Positions 41,521-54,369 of a stretch of DNA of 64,000 nt are shown piece by piece. The notes below the pieces were generated by a model. It saw only the letters and a list, made by a program, of their open reading frames with translations, searched no databases and was not told the origin of the DNA. The DNA comes from Acanthosepion esculentum (taxonomy: Eukaryota; Mollusca; Cephalopoda; Sepiida; Sepiidae). Each line of letters begins with the position of its first letter. The first letter of the stretch is position 1. The DNA is taken from contig OZ038498.1 of the NCBI GenBank assembly GCA_964036315.1, forward strand, positions 13,248,850 to 13,312,849, read 5' to 3'. The translations under genes were made by a program, and so were the position numbers.

Positions 41521-42480
41521 ATTCTACTTTTCATGCCAAGGGATTCTCTTAATACTCTTCAGTCTAAATTGCTTTTTGTATTGCTTGTAGGATTCTTGCA
41601 CTGAACCAGATTTATCAACAGTTAAATGAAAAAATGTTGAGCAAGTTGTGGCAAATGTGCATCAGTACAGACACAAAAGAGATTCATGATCATGTATGTC
41701 CATGTCTGTCAAAACCAGCTACATCAGGGTTTTCCACTATTAGCAGCAGAACAGCTTGGCATGTTCAGATACAGGCCTCTCTTCAACTTGTTCAGACCTG
41801 GATTCTACTTTTCATGCCAAGGGATTCTCTTAATACTCTTCAGTCTAAATTGCTTTTTGTATTGCTTGTAGGATTCTTGCACTGAACCAGATTTTTTTGC
41901 ACTACCTAGCCTAGGAATTGAACCTTCAACTGAGAAAATTATATGTTTTAACAAATACTTTAAGTTGGAGAATCCTGTGATGAAAATAAATAGCCTTAAA
42001 CCTAAGGTCTGTACTCAGGTGGTGGAAATTTTTTTGAGTGTCCTTTCTTTCTTTGCATGTCCTGGATGGTGTTCCTCTCTAGGCCAAGTCTATTGAAGTT
42101 GTCAGAAGTTACAGTCAATTTAGCCTTCAATGTTGTCCTCCTATGTCTACAAGAATAAATAATCTGCCATGATGGATCATACATTGAGAGAAAAGAGTGA
42201 TCTTCAAACCCTGTGTAATGAAGTCAAGATAATAGAGAACAACTTGAGCAATTTTTCCCTATTATGTTTGACAAATTGAAAATTTGTTTATCAACAGTTA
42301 AATGAAAAAATGTTGAGCAAGTTGTGGCAAATGTGCATCAGTACAGACACAAAAGAGATTCATGATCATGTATGTCCATGTCTGTCAAAACCAGCTACAT
42401 CAGGGTTTTCCACTATTAGCAGCAGAACAGCTTGGCATGTTCAGATACAGGCCTCTCTTCAACTTGTTCAGACCTGGATT
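41521..42480. repeat. Exact A-B / A-x-B duplication
   Basis: Block A (93 bp) is identical at 41521-41613 and 41802-41894. Block B (193 bp) is identical at 41612-41804 and 42288-42480. The first copy has A and B directly joined; the second has 393 bp between them. Short T-rich microhomology sits at the A-B joint. Open frames inside B occur twice for this reason and are not independent genes. Confidence 0.93.
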
Positions 42481-42489
42481 TCTGTCTCC

Positions 42490-43990
42490 TGTTAACAAGT
42501 GATTGGAAAACTTGCAGTCAGCAGTAGACAGTTGGCAAGACTGTCTTGTGAAGTTAGTCCCATAGGCATTTTGTTCCTAAAGTTGCTGTGCAGCCTGCCA
42601 TTCTATGGTTTGAGGCAGTGTCATTGTGTTACTTCCTGTCTTTTTCCTTCTCTTTTTATTTCCCCCCGTAGTTCTTGAGAAAGCAATCAGTTAGGCGTTT
42701 CCCTAACAAGCAACACATCCTTGCCATATTTTTTTTTAAGTAAAAAAATACCTTATGAACAGTTTATATTACTGAACTTGCAAGCAGACAATCTCCACGG
42801 AAGTGTAATTATGGAAGTTTCTGTTACTATTTGGAGGGAAATCTAGATGTGTGTGTAGTGGGATTGATGGATTATATCAAGCACACCTCCCTCACACCTT
42901 GTCCAAGATGAGTCAAATGACTATGAACCAACTAGTGGCTAGAGCTTGGACTATAAGGAAAGACAAGATGGTATTTGGTGGAGAATTAGTTGTAGCAGCT
43001 TTAGTGGATACTAGTTGCTCCTGATCACTTATAAGCAAATGAGTCTGTTGCTTTTGGGGAAAGAAGAAAGTGGATATATTGGCTATCAACAGGAATACTT
43101 TTAAGTGCCATGAAGATGGAAATATTATACTTGTTAATTGTGGCAGAAAATTTGTAGGTTTGGACTTTCTGCTTGGACTCAACACCTGATGATGTGGTAA
43201 AGAAGATTGAATGAGTCCTCCCACATGGGCAGTCAATCAGCAACTAATTTGCGTCCAGGAGAGTTTGTTGACATGTATTTGTCAGGTCTGTGTAGTGGCA
43301 TGCCTGAGTGCAGCCTAGTGTGTAAATTCATCGCAGGACTGCTGAATCACGCAAGGTAGTTCATTTAAGTTTTGTCTTTCACAGTTGACATGAGTATTGA
43401 TCAATTGGTGACTAAAGCAGTATTGAATGATAAGATGGCCAGAATAGGACCAGTTGTAACAGCTGCGTGACTCTACACAATATTGAATAACCACCGTTTT
43501 GATTAGGAGATCAGGAGAGAGTGGAATAGAGATACTTGTGTATTCACCCAAATCACTTGCCGTTTTGCAAACCAAGCACGACTGTCCTGTATAAGCTGCT
43601 TACACTCAAGTGTAAGCAGCCACAGTGCGCGTTATTGGTTCGTTCATACTTTAATCATAAACATTTAGAACATCTTATTTGTAGTTACATTATATACAAG
43701 ATGTAAACGACACAGAAATTATTGGACTACTTGAATCGTTATCCTTGACTTAAGATAGGAACAAAGAAATGAAAGTTGATGAGAGAATTTCTTCATTAAT
43801 CAATTATTTTTTTCTCAAAGTAAAAAAACTGGAGATGAATTATCAAAAGTAATTTTTATTGATAAAGTATTTTTAGGTAATTCAAAAGTGATTGTTTTTA
43901 TGTAAATTCACAATGTATTCACCTGTATAATTCCTCATTTTATTTATCTGCCTTTGTAAATTTTGTTCTAGCTTAATCATTGAAGTAGTT
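42490..43990. other. Unassigned stretch
   Basis: Less AT-rich than its surroundings, with broken coding-like runs on the plus strand (for example around 42908-43200). No domain recognised. Possibly an old retroelement. Confidence 0.3.
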
Positions 43991-44004
43991 AAATTTGTTT
44001 CAAA

Positions 44005-44725
44005 TTGGTATCACCCTATGCAAGACAGTAAAGCCACTAAGACACAAGGGGTTAAGGGAATGTTAATAATGAGTCGAAAGAGAAAAGAGTAATCAGGAGG
44101 ACAGTTGATAGCGATTGACATTGCATTTAATTTTTCTACATTAAAATTGGCTGGAAAGAATATAGCCGGAAGGGAGTTCCACAAGTGAGAAGTGTGAGAA
44201 AATAAACTGTTAGCATAGAATTTATGGTTACATCTAGCCAGTTCAACAGTAAATTGATGAAATCTTAACACCAGTCTAGTACTGTATTTAAATTCAAAAA
44301 GACTAGATACCATAGTGAAAAGCTCATCCGAATAATTACCATGAAACTATTTATAGAAAAACACAGAGAGGCAACTTTATGGTGGTGGGAAAGTGACTGA
44401 AACCAAGCTGCCAGATCAGGACCAATAATATTGCTGATTCTTCTTTGGATCTTATCAAGGAGTTCAAGGTAAATAGCAGGGGCACCGGACCATATGTTGC
44501 AGCAATATTCTAATCATGGATGAATTGTAGACTTATAGATATGTAAGATAGATTCTGGAGAGAAAAATTGTCTCACTCGACACTGTGAACCAATTTTCTT
44601 ATCATCTGACCTAGCAGTGGATTCAATATAGTCTTTCCACTTCATGTCAATAATTAAGTAGTAAGAGTCCTTGCTGGTAGCAACTGGTCCAGCACATTGC
44701 ATCTTACCAAAAAGTGATCAATCTT
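44005..44725 (-). mobile_element. LINE 3' end fragment (jockey/CR1-like)
   Basis: The minus strand reads the C-terminal end of the reverse transcriptase ORF: DMKWKDYIESTARS, FSPESILHIYKSTIHP, then FEFKYSTRLVLRFHQFTVELARC and FYANSLFSHTSHLWNSLPA, then the 3' tail. 5'-truncated, one frame nearly intact at the end. Confidence 0.85.
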
Positions 44726-44984
44726 ACTTCAGTAAAACAGCAAAAAGCCTTTTATTTCATTGGGACATCATTCATTAGTCAGTACAGAAATTTGCACACA
44801 TGAACAAGCTTCAAAAAATGCATAATTCGCTTACACTACAAACCAGACACATATAAGTGGCTTTTCCCATTTGTGCATGCACAAGTATCCCCACTACACT
44901 GATCGCCTGATCAAAGCAGTGGTTTTGCAATACTGTGTACCAGTCATGCAGCAGCTACAATATACTGTGTTGATAGCAAACTCA

Positions 44985-45625
44985 AAAAGGAAACTGAAAG
45001 GTCTCTTAGATGAGTTAGTAATGGAGTCCAAAGACTAACTTATTAAATTTAAGAAGACAGTATACCTTGTCATCAGCAAACCTGCCCAAGTGTGAGCCGC
45101 ATATTGGGAAATGTCAAAATCAAACAGGTAGAGAAATTCCACAACCTGGTCGTATAGTAAAAGATGGCAGAAAATGAGAAACAGAGATGCAAAGGCACTT
45201 AAGAACCGTGAAAGTAAGCAAAGTGCTAAGACAGAATGAAATCATTAGGAAAAGAAGAGTATGTTGAACTGTTATGTAATCTATTATAACTGTTATGTAA
45301 TCTTGCATGTGGCAGTGAATACTGGACAATTTCCTTGCAAACTAAGAAGACAAAGCAATATGGATGTGGTCCCACTGAGAAAGGATAGGTATACCAGGGA
45401 TAGAACATGTGAGCAATGGGAAGGTCTGAGGGAAACTAGGGATAACAAAGAAACCTATACTTACAATCAAGAAAAAGAGACAGCTGAAATTTTATGGGAA
45501 AACTGCTTAGAGAATTTAACACTGAAAGGATATATTGAAGAGAAGAGGGAGAAAACGAGGGAAAAGACAAAGAGGAATAGTAAAAGGTCAAAACTTACTT
45601 AGAGTGACAAAAGACAATATTGTAG
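44985..45625 (+). mobile_element. LINE fragment, C-terminal part of another reverse transcriptase family
   Basis: The plus strand in broken frames gives VYLVISKPAQV, GNVKIKQVEKFHNL, GSEYWTISLQTKKTKQYG and LENLTLKGYIEEKREK, typical of the C-terminal end of RTE/jockey-like invertebrate LINEs. It is related to the minus-strand fragment at 48.6-49.2 kb, which has a matching GDTKIKQVQKSKYLG. Confidence 0.75.
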
Positions 45626-45954
45626 ACAGCCATGATCACCTATGTGGACTTGATACATAAAATATCACTTTCTATATATTTGGATTCTCTAGCTTACTCT
45701 CAGGTGGAGTCCATGAGAACTCTGCATCTCTTCGTCTGGGCTGTTTTACCTATGTATATTTCTTTTATTTGCAATCCCATCAATGTTAATTTGCCTCACA
45801 TTGGTCAGATACAATTATGATAAGAAAGTCTCTAGTCTCATCTAAAATGCACATTCCATGTGTGCAAGCATGTATACTAAGTTCCAAAGCTTTATCTTCT
45901 AAGATAAAGTTTTAATTTTTTCAGCTTGTTAATGATTTCAAGTGTTATATTGAA

Positions 45955-46310
45955 TTTTATTTTACGTTTCGGCCGTTGTACGCTCTGGCTTTCTTCAAGG
46001 ACACATAGCACAGTGGACCCAAAGAGTGTGAGTTCAATACCCGGTTAAGGCAGTGCAGAATTTTCAGAGGGCAATTAACAGGAGATAACTGACATCCATT
46101 AAACATGGCATGTGGAACTAGAACAGTCTACCCCAGTAAGAAAAATAAAGGGTTCACTTCAACATTCCAACCACCTGAAGAAGGCCGGAGCGTATAACGG
46201 CTGAAACGTTGTAATAAATACGGCGACAAAGATGAGAACAATAGTCCGAATAATGTAAATAATGTACATAATACTTCATCTCAGAAATATAGACAGATAC
46301 TGAATTTTAT
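45955..46310 (+). mobile_element. tRNA-derived SINE with short inverted copy at its left
   Basis: At 45958-45996 the inverted body motif (TTTCGGCCGTTGTACGCTCT) abuts a forward head with A-box-like TAGCACAGTGGACC and B-box-like GAGTTCAATACCCG. The body and tail then follow to AGAAATATAGACAGATAC. The hammerhead-like core reads CTGAAGA, AGGCC...GGCT, GAAACG. Confidence 0.78.
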
Positions 46311-46805
46311 AGTTTTGCCAGCAAACTTTTTAGGGAATAGCTTGGATACATATGAAATTTTAGAATTCCCTTAAGTGAAGAAAGAAAAGTAAAAAAAAAA
46401 ATATATATTTTCTAGTGACATCTTGAAAAAACATAAAAAAGTTTAAACACATAACATTTCTGTTGATTTCTTTAACAAAAGTGGATTCTTGTATAACTGT
46501 CTTCATCGTATGATTCATTTTTAATTTTCAAAACTGAAATTAAATCTTTTGTCAGAACAATATTCACAAATCAGCAACCATAACTGTCAACTAAAAAAAA
46601 AAAAAAAAAAATCAAAACATGACTAACATAAAAAAAACCCCAAAACCATAGACCCCATTTGATGGAATGCAGAAGGAAGCTGGTTGATTGCAGCACAAAA
46701 TATCAAAGTGTTCAAAATTATGCCTATTAACCCATTAAAGCCCACTGTAAAATCTGGTTTTATAAAAATAAGTGTGTCTGGTATTAATTATAGGTGAACA
46801 TTTAA

Positions 46806-47366
46806 CCCTTTGAGCCCTGCATTCCTGAACAATTTTAACCCTTCTTCCTGAGGTGAGTCAAAATTTACAAATAAATGGTATGTAATGTATCATGGTAGAT
46901 ATAAAAATAGTTACAAGTGTTTACTCATCTTATTTACATTATTCAAGACTATTGTCCTCATCTTTGTCGCTATATTTATTACAACATTTCTGCAACAAAG
47001 ATGAGGACAATAGTCTGAATAATGTAAATAATGTACATAATACCTCACCTCAGAAATATAGACAGATGCTGAAGGGCCGAAACATTGTAATAAATATGGC
47101 AACAAAGATGAGGACAATAGTCCGAATAATGTAAATAGTGTACATAATACCTCATCTCAGAAATGTAGACAGATACTGAAGGGCCGAAACGTTGTAATAA
47201 ATATGGCGACAAAGATGAGGACAATAGTCCGAATAATGTAAATAATGTACATAATACCTCATCTCAGAAATGTAGACAGATACTGTTTACTCACCGTTCA
47301 ACCAGTGGCTGGGCATTAAGTCATTCTTCTCTACCACCGGTAAAGCAGTGGTCAGCACTCAAAGGG
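46806..47366. mobile_element. piggyBac-like MITE with SINE-derived tandem repeats inside
   Basis: TTAA at 46802-46805 and 47367-47370 flank terminal inverted repeats CCCTTTGAGCCCTG and (complemented) CCCTTTGAGTGCTG. TTAA duplication and CCC ends are typical of the piggyBac superfamily. There is no transposase. The interior, 46925-47285, consists of one inverted piece and three direct ~105-bp copies of the SINE tail segment. Confidence 0.7.
46988..47285 (+). repeat. SINE-tail tandem repeat, three ~105-bp copies
   Basis: Three consecutive copies of the segment from GGGCCGAAAC through AATAAATATGGC, AAAGATGAGGACAATAGTC and CATAATACCTC to AGACAGATACTGAAG. The joints read CTGAAG followed directly by GGCCGAAAC, which fuses the two halves of the hammerhead-like core with the stem loop removed. 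Confidence 0.92.
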
Positions 47367-47370
47367 TTAA

Positions 47371-48575
47371 TGAGTTAAAATGGTTGAGAAAACATTTGGC
47401 CTTTTTAAAATAATGTGAAATAGAAACACTTTCATTTCAATATTAATTATAATTAAAGAGTAATTCTCTTAACTTTAACTGTCGACTCGAGTAGAATATT
47501 TGAGTTGTTGATTTGGAGTAAGAAGTGGACAATGTTGAGAGTAGGTAAATATTAACATCCTGACTTTATTCTAAAATGAAACATTATAAACAAGCATAGA
47601 TCAATAAGTATGTAGGCTGACACAGTTATTAGCTGAAATTTGATCTGGGATTTTCACTGCATGATATTTTTAATCTACATTATTATCATTCATTATTGAA
47701 TTAAGTATATTGACAAGGAAGGAGATTAATGTTGAGAAATATTTTTTTTTCTGTAAAATGTAAACAGAGATGATTATATACATGAATTTAGAACTTGTGG
47801 TGAAGAAGTGAATTTTGAAAAGACAAGAATACCTTCCTTGTGCTTTGCAGACTGTCAATGTTAAATTACAGCAATGTCTTTCTGGTGCTATCAGTTGATC
47901 TTTTTAGCCCCTATACTCCTCAAATACACCATCTATACAACCATTTAGAGGGGTAAGACCCACACCACCATAAAATAGATCAGGTAAGCCATATGTTTGC
48001 TGCAAGCAGTGATCTGTAGTGATTGAGGATGGAATCCTTGCAGATGAGTAATTGGGTTAATATATTCATGGCATTCAATATACCACTTTGACTAATTTAA
48101 ACAAGATGGAGAGGCCCAGTCTGATCAATTGGCTAGTCATATCAAGCCTTAAGTCAGATTTTCATATTCTTTATATAATATCAGTCATATTTTTACTTAG
48201 ACTGTATATTCTATCTAAATTCTGATAGAAAGTATGAAAAATCTGATTACAAAAGGTGGTAACTATAGGGTGTCAATCATATTGAAAGACAAAAAAATTG
48301 CTTTTAAGTGATTAAATGCTTGGGCAAATGAACGTAAAACTATGGGGCATCACAGTTAATGAATGTTCTAAGAAAAAAAAAAGGAAAAAAAGAGAGAGAA
48401 TCTACCCACAGAAACAGATATTCAGGTAGTCACCTCTTTCTAAAATTTTTCTTGAGTCAAATAAACTCCACATAAAAATGATCTCCACTTGTGATTGAAA
48501 AGTCTTATCATAAAAAGTAAATTGTAAATCTGTAAAAACAAACCTTATAAGTCAAAACTTTAAAAAAAACTGTTC
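47371..48575. other. Intergenic, no recognised element
   Basis: AT-rich, with weak repeat-like pieces near 47900-48060. No gene or named repeat. Confidence 0.4.
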
Positions 48576-48579
48576 AAAA

Positions 48580-49215
48580 GCACTCATCATGGAATAGGTC
48601 TGATTTAAAACATTTCCTAGATATTTAGATTTTTGTACTTGCTTGATTTTGGTATCTCCAATTTGTAGTTGACATGTTGGGTTGTCCCATTTGTTGACAA
48701 CTTTACATTCTATCTTATTACAATTGAGGTTTAGTCCTTTCTTCTTACTTTCTTTTATTTTCTGTAGAAGTTCTGTAGTCTCCGTTCTGTGGCTGCTATC
48801 AACACCATCTGTATATCTAATGTTGCTAAGATTGTTGCTGTCAATAATGCATCCTTGTAGGACTTTTAATTATGTCAGGATTGCTTCAGTTTAGTGACAA
48901 AAGACATCCTTGTTTTACACCTCTTTCTATTTTTGTGTATTTACTGAATTTCTTCTCCATCCGTATGCAGCTGGTTTGCTCCCAGTAGAAGTTCTAGATT
49001 ATTCTAATATCTTTCCCAAATAAATCAATCTTCCCTAGCAGTTCAAACAATTCTTTGTGATGTACTTTATCAAACGCTTTTGCATAATCTATAAAACATA
49101 GGTATACATCCTTTTGAATTTGTAATGCTTTTTCTGGTATCTTTCTGAATATAAATATTGCATTTTTTGTTCCTGTCTCTGTAACAAAACTGCATTGCTT
49201 TTGTCCCATTTTGTG
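48580..49215 (-). mobile_element. LINE reverse transcriptase fragment (RTE/jockey-like)
   Basis: The minus strand reads VYLCFIDYAKAFDKVHHKELFELLGK (motif A with F.DYAKAFD), ERGVKQGC (motif B), then NIRYTDGVD where the catalytic Y/F-x-D-D is expected, so the active site is mutated. It is followed by NLNCNKIECKVV and GDTKIKQVQKSKYLG. Several frame breaks. Same family as 44.99-45.63 kb. Confidence 0.8.
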
Positions 49216-49249
49216 TCCAGTTAAGTGATCTATTCATCAGAATTCAGGT

Positions 49250-50440
49250 GATGAGTTTTGTTATGTGGCTCACTAGGCTAATTGTCCAATGGAGTTCACA
49301 TTATACGAGTCTATTTGGCACATGACTTCAGCAGACATTGAAGACGTTCACACCAAGACATGGTGCCCAGTGTGCATGAGAGAGCACTTTGCTGACATGC
49401 AAAGACCTGGTACAGTTGGAGAATTTGTACGATAGTATTCGGCTTGCAAGTCTGCGGGGGGGGAGCATGATACCCTATATGCTGACATTATTATGTGGTA
49501 CAGTGTGTTTTTGATGGTCAGGAAACTAGTACAAAACTTTCTTGTGTGCAGCTGGCTCAGTCGAGCCCGCCTTCATCAAAAGCAGATTGACCATGCTCGT
49601 ATCCAGTTGGGATGATGAAATAACTGACACCGCTTTAGGGACATGTGACCAGCATATGATAAGACAACTCTATGCAGTGCAATTGCTGTATTGATGGATT
49701 TAAGTTTAAGGCGTGGGTTAATGCAAGCTCTCTTAGAATCTTGGAATGTCTCTCAAGCTTAATAAAAGCATCCTGTAGGATGCATGCTTGTTGCATACAG
49801 AAGTGGCGGCAGAATTGGATGCCATCCTGAAAGGGTATCAATATGGCACTTGAATGGACAGCAACAGCGCACTGGGAAAGTAAAAGATACCATCAGAGTG
49901 TCAAACAAATTGATGTCAGGTAGCGGTTTCTGATAATGGAGGCAGTTTATTGGCACACTAAAAATGACATAGCACCCTTAACTGCAACCACCAATATAAT
50001 ACACCACTACCACGTCCAGTTGAGGTGCATTGACATGACCAGCCTGCCTGTATGATGTATTAAGCAAGCACCCTACAAATTGTGAGACCATGTATAGGTA
50101 AAGGCCCCACACATCTGGCACACAACACAATATCAAATAAGATGTGTCAGAGGAATTAATAGCTTGCACAATAATCTTATTAATAGAATATTGCACCACA
50201 TGAAGGATGTGCCACTTTGTGGGTTCAAGTATGTGAGACAACCAGTGCATCCTCAAAAAGTGACATGTTAGTCACCATTACACATGTATCCAGTTTGTCC
50301 TCAGAAGCAGACAACACAAAACCTGAAGACTCCTAAGGGGATGACTCATTTGGCAAAGAGACAGTCATTGTCCAAAGAAGCATCTCAAAAGGCTAATTCT
50401 TAACTGAAAAAAGAATTTGCATTCTCTGTGCTGTTTGTCA
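49250..50440. other. Unassigned, moderately GC-richer stretch
   Basis: Broken coding-like runs on both strands (for example plus strand 49800-50050), no recognisable domain. It adjoins the Gypsy remnant and may be part of an older retroelement. Confidence 0.3.
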
Positions 50441-50449
50441 AAAAAAGAA

Positions 50450-51693
50450 AATCAAGATCAAGTCGACTTTAGTAAGGCCTCATTATTGCACTTATCTACC
50501 TGTCTTAACCAATCACAGCATTTCTTACCCCAATAAAAGAACACTACTCTGCTTTTCATCACCGCTTTTGACCTCCACCCCAGTATTTTTGACTTTGGAT
50601 TTGTATCCTCATTGCCATTTCCCACACAGAACACAAACGACTTCAGGCCGTCCAGAAAAAAAATAAGACAGTCCAATATTGTTTACATACATATGATTCA
50701 TATAAACACAAGCCCAGGGCTCTGTTTCTCTAGGCCAAGTGTGCAATTTATTCTGTGAAAAATTCTTTATTTCTGCACATCTTGAATATTTGTGGACATA
50801 GTTCCCAACATCATGTGAGTGTCCCAGCCACCATACTTCCAATATGAATTGCTTTTGGGTGGCTGATTCCATAATGAACTGTCTTGGACACTTTTTAATG
50901 TATCTTCTTTCAATTTTTTTTGTGGTTTTACTACGTCTCCATTGTATATGATACCATTTCCATGGTCCACTTATAAAGAGATAGGCCTTTCAGCTTCAAA
51001 AATTATCTTCCATATTATCTGATATGCTCTACCCTTTGTTGAACTTTAAACCGTAATCATGATAATGCATCTACATAAGGAATAGTATTTCCTTTTACCT
51101 GATACAATATCAAAATCAAAGGCCATGGGTTTATGGCCCATCTTAAAATTGTAAGAGATGTAACTCAGTAATTCGTTCCTTGGATTAAAAAACAAATCTC
51201 TAATGTTCACTTCGGTCTGTGGTTAATGTGACATTATTTTCTCCAATGAAAAATCTTTGCAATGGATATTTTTTTAGAAGGGCAAATGCTGACGGCTGTA
51301 TATTAGTATGTTTTAATTCAACATTTACTGGAAAACAGTTCAATTAAGTAAATATTTCAGTAAATACCAATTGCAGAAATGACTAAACCCAAAAGGATTT
51401 ATAATTGGTAGGAGCAGACATATTTAATATTTTCTGTATTAAATTTGGGTCTGATGAAATACCATCTTTTGAAATTTAGTATACAAAATGTATTTTTCAC
51501 AAATACATATATACTCTTATTAAATGGTCATACCAGCCATTCTTTATCTATTTAGTACAAAGATTGTATTTGAGTCCTACTTTTCTTTGTATTGCTCTCT
51601 GTAATTTGGTACTTGCCATTTTGACCCAGTATGGCATTCAGGTTCATCTAAGTGAAACCTAGAGCAAGTGTTAGTGGTTGTGATTTCCTTAAA

Positions 51694-51735
<42 letters not shown>

Positions 51736-52860
51736 TGTGAGACAGAGAGAGAGAGAGAAAAAAGAAAAATTCTGGCAATTGCATAAAGTGCAAATTCAAT
51801 GTTTGGAATAGGATATGAATCCGACCAGATTTTATGATTCACACCAGACTTATAATCTCTGTAAATATGTATATCACCTTCAGTTTTCTCAATACAACTA
51901 TTGGTGATGCCCTTTTGCTTCTACCAGGGAGAATATATTGCAGAATGCTTTGTTCCACTATTTTTTTGTAATTTTCTAATGGCTAAAAAGGACAAAATGT
52001 GAATCAGTAGCTTGCAAGATTCAAAATATGGGGGGGGGGGGCTGATATTGTATTAATTTAATACTTGTTTTGTAATCCTAGCCCTGCCAGTTTATGTGAA
52101 ATCTTAATTTATTGTATTAATTAAACATGTACTAGTAACATTAAGTACATCACTTTCCACAGGATATAAGTACAATGGGCACTATTTCAAATAAAGTGTT
52201 TCAAACATTTCTTCAAAGTATCCCAAGGTCTTTATGCTTGATCCACTAAACTGTCATAATTAGAGATTACTTACTTAATTTGGGTCTAACAATTTGTTTC
52301 CATAGATATTTAGAAATTAAAGGGATTTCACTACCAGTGTGAATTTGCATCTGTAACACTCTATTCAATTTGACTTTAACAAGTTTCTTTCTTTTGTTTT
52401 TTCTCTCGTGAAAGAAAATGTCTATTTTCACTGCCGAATTCTCTTTAATTTCTTCTTTTACATAAATTCTATAGTTCTCCCTTAAAACTTACACACTGTT
52501 TGAAAATGAACATTTCTTTGTACGTTTTGCATAGTTGCCCAAATGTTGGGTACATTTTTCTTTTTGAATTGATTGGTAATTATAATATTTGTATTTTAGT
52601 TTCACCTTTATCCTATATATGTCAGAAATTTCCTCTTGATTTTCGGCAGAGTTCATTTTTCCTTAATTCTTGTTGTATAAAGTCAACACATGAATTCAGT
52701 GATATTTTTTCCCAATTGCAATTGTTTGAACATTTCATGTCTTTGAGAAGTACTTCATTTTGGATTAATTTTTCACATCTTTCAAATTTGCAATACCTGT
52801 TGGCATCTCTTAGTCAATGTCCGTTTCATCTAAAGGCATGAACTCATTTCACTCCATGAT
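50450..52860 (-). pseudogene. Degenerate Ty3/Gypsy retroelement (gag, protease, RT/RNase H, integrase order)
   Basis: Reading from 52860 leftward on the minus strand: a Gag-like region with LQLGKNITEF; a protease at about 52370-52280 (HTGSEIPLISKYLW, with the catalytic Asp of DTG replaced by His); RT remnants near 51950 (SGTKHSAIYSPW); RNase H-like VTLTTDRSE at about 51225; and an integrase at about 50900-50640 (PRETEPWACVYMNHMYVNNIGL, with the first catalytic Asp apparently Asn). Stops and shifts are dense and most of RT is missing or unreadable. It is a dead remnant; terminal repeats were not found. Confidence 0.75.
51697..51733. repeat. (TG)n microsatellite
   Basis: A TG run followed by GA repeats, inserted within the Gypsy remnant. 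Confidence 0.95.
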
Positions 52861-53078
52861 GACCAATCTCTTTTTTGATTATCTCTAATAATTTCTTTGA
52901 ATGTTAAGTCTTCCTTTTCTTTTGGATATGTCATTAATGAAAATGTTATGATTCTTTCAAACTAAAAAATAAATCAGTGACTTTATTTTCATCTCCACCT
53001 GCTTTTTTTCTTTTAATCTGGAATTGGCTGCAAATGGAGGAACACAAAGCAAAAAGCAGAATTATTGACATTACCAGA

Positions 53079-54259
53079 TTGAGTCAAAAGTTTTTCGGTT
53101 TTTTTTTTCACTGATGATTTTTGTCAACTTGTATCTTCATGCTATGTTATTAATTTGATACAATTTGTTGCCCAATCATTGCTGAATTGTTTATTTTCAC
53201 ATAGAATATATAAACATTGTTTATTTTTTATTTTACAGCTGTGATGATGAGAGATTTTCATGCTACCTATGGAAAAAAAAGGACTGAGTGCAGGGGGGGG
53301 GCAGCAGCAAAAGAAGTTAATGATGTGGAAGGCACAGTAACTGCCAATTAACACGTGGCACGAAACTGGTTCAGACATTTCAAGGAAGGTGACAGCATCC
53401 TCAAAGACAAAACAAGGTCCATTATGGAAAGATGAGCCCTTGTTTGAAAGGGCTGAACAACAGCCAAGCACTCGTACCTTCCCAAAAAAAAAAACATCAA
53501 TCAGCACTTCCATAAGCTTGATCTTGCAAACATATGCTGTCAAGAATTAAGACAGAATCATGAACTGACCAATGATCAGGCCCAATGACATGTGAACATT
53601 TGCAAACAACTGCTGGCAGATGTTCAATATGTCCGTTTTTGGCATCGATGTGAATGAAAAATGGATCTTATTTTTGTAATACTAAAAAGAGAAATCAGTG
53701 GCTATGCTTCAGCCAGGCTTCAGAACCTATTGTCAAAAAATGTTGGTTTTAACAAGTCAGGTTGAGCGTTTGGTAGAATTTTGAGGGGACGTGGAGCTTT
53801 GGTTATGCTGTGAATGTTGACCTTTAGGCTCAACAACTGCAGTGAGTATTTGATACTTTCAAAATCCACTACCTGGCATTGGTCAATTGAAGATATACAC
53901 TCCTACAGCCTGACAATGTCCCAGCAGCACACATAGTCAATGTGACCAAGTGCAAACTTGAGAGACTGGAAGTGCTGCTTCAACTTGCATCATCAGATTA
54001 CCACCTTTTCTGGGACATGGCTCGTTTCCTACGTGGACAGACGTTCAACAATGTGGACGATGTTGAAAATGGGGGTGAGGAGTTTTTTTCCCTCTAAACC
54101 AGCCAAATGACATACGTATGGAATTGAGCTTCTAGCAAAACGATGGCAACAGACACTAAAATATGATGGGAGATATTTTCATGAATAAATGCTTTTCATA
54201 TGTAATTTGATTCAACTATTAAAGCTTGAAATATGAAAAAAAACAACTTTTGACTCAAG
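53079..54259 (+). pseudogene. mariner transposon relic with terminal inverted repeats
   Basis: Both ends carry TTGAGTCAAAAGT as terminal inverted repeats (right end complemented at 54247-54259). In broken frames the interior reads HVARNWFRHFKEGDSILKDK, then FGIDVNEKWILF near the first catalytic Asp, and later a C-terminal SDYHLFWDMA-like and FNNVDDVENG segment. About 1.18 kb, near full mariner length, with many stops and shifts. An open frame on the opposite strand (53543-53142) is a shadow. Confidence 0.85.
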
Positions 54260-54369
54260 CTAGTAACATTAAAAGTTCATGCCTTTTCAAAAATAACTTT
54301 CAGACATAACTCCATCTTGCTTCTGGTATTTACTCAGTTATTGATCTGTATCTATATTTAAAATGGACT

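Noticed and set aside
53142..53543. 133-codon minus-strand open frame
   Set aside because: Antisense shadow of the mariner relic whose coding strand is plus.
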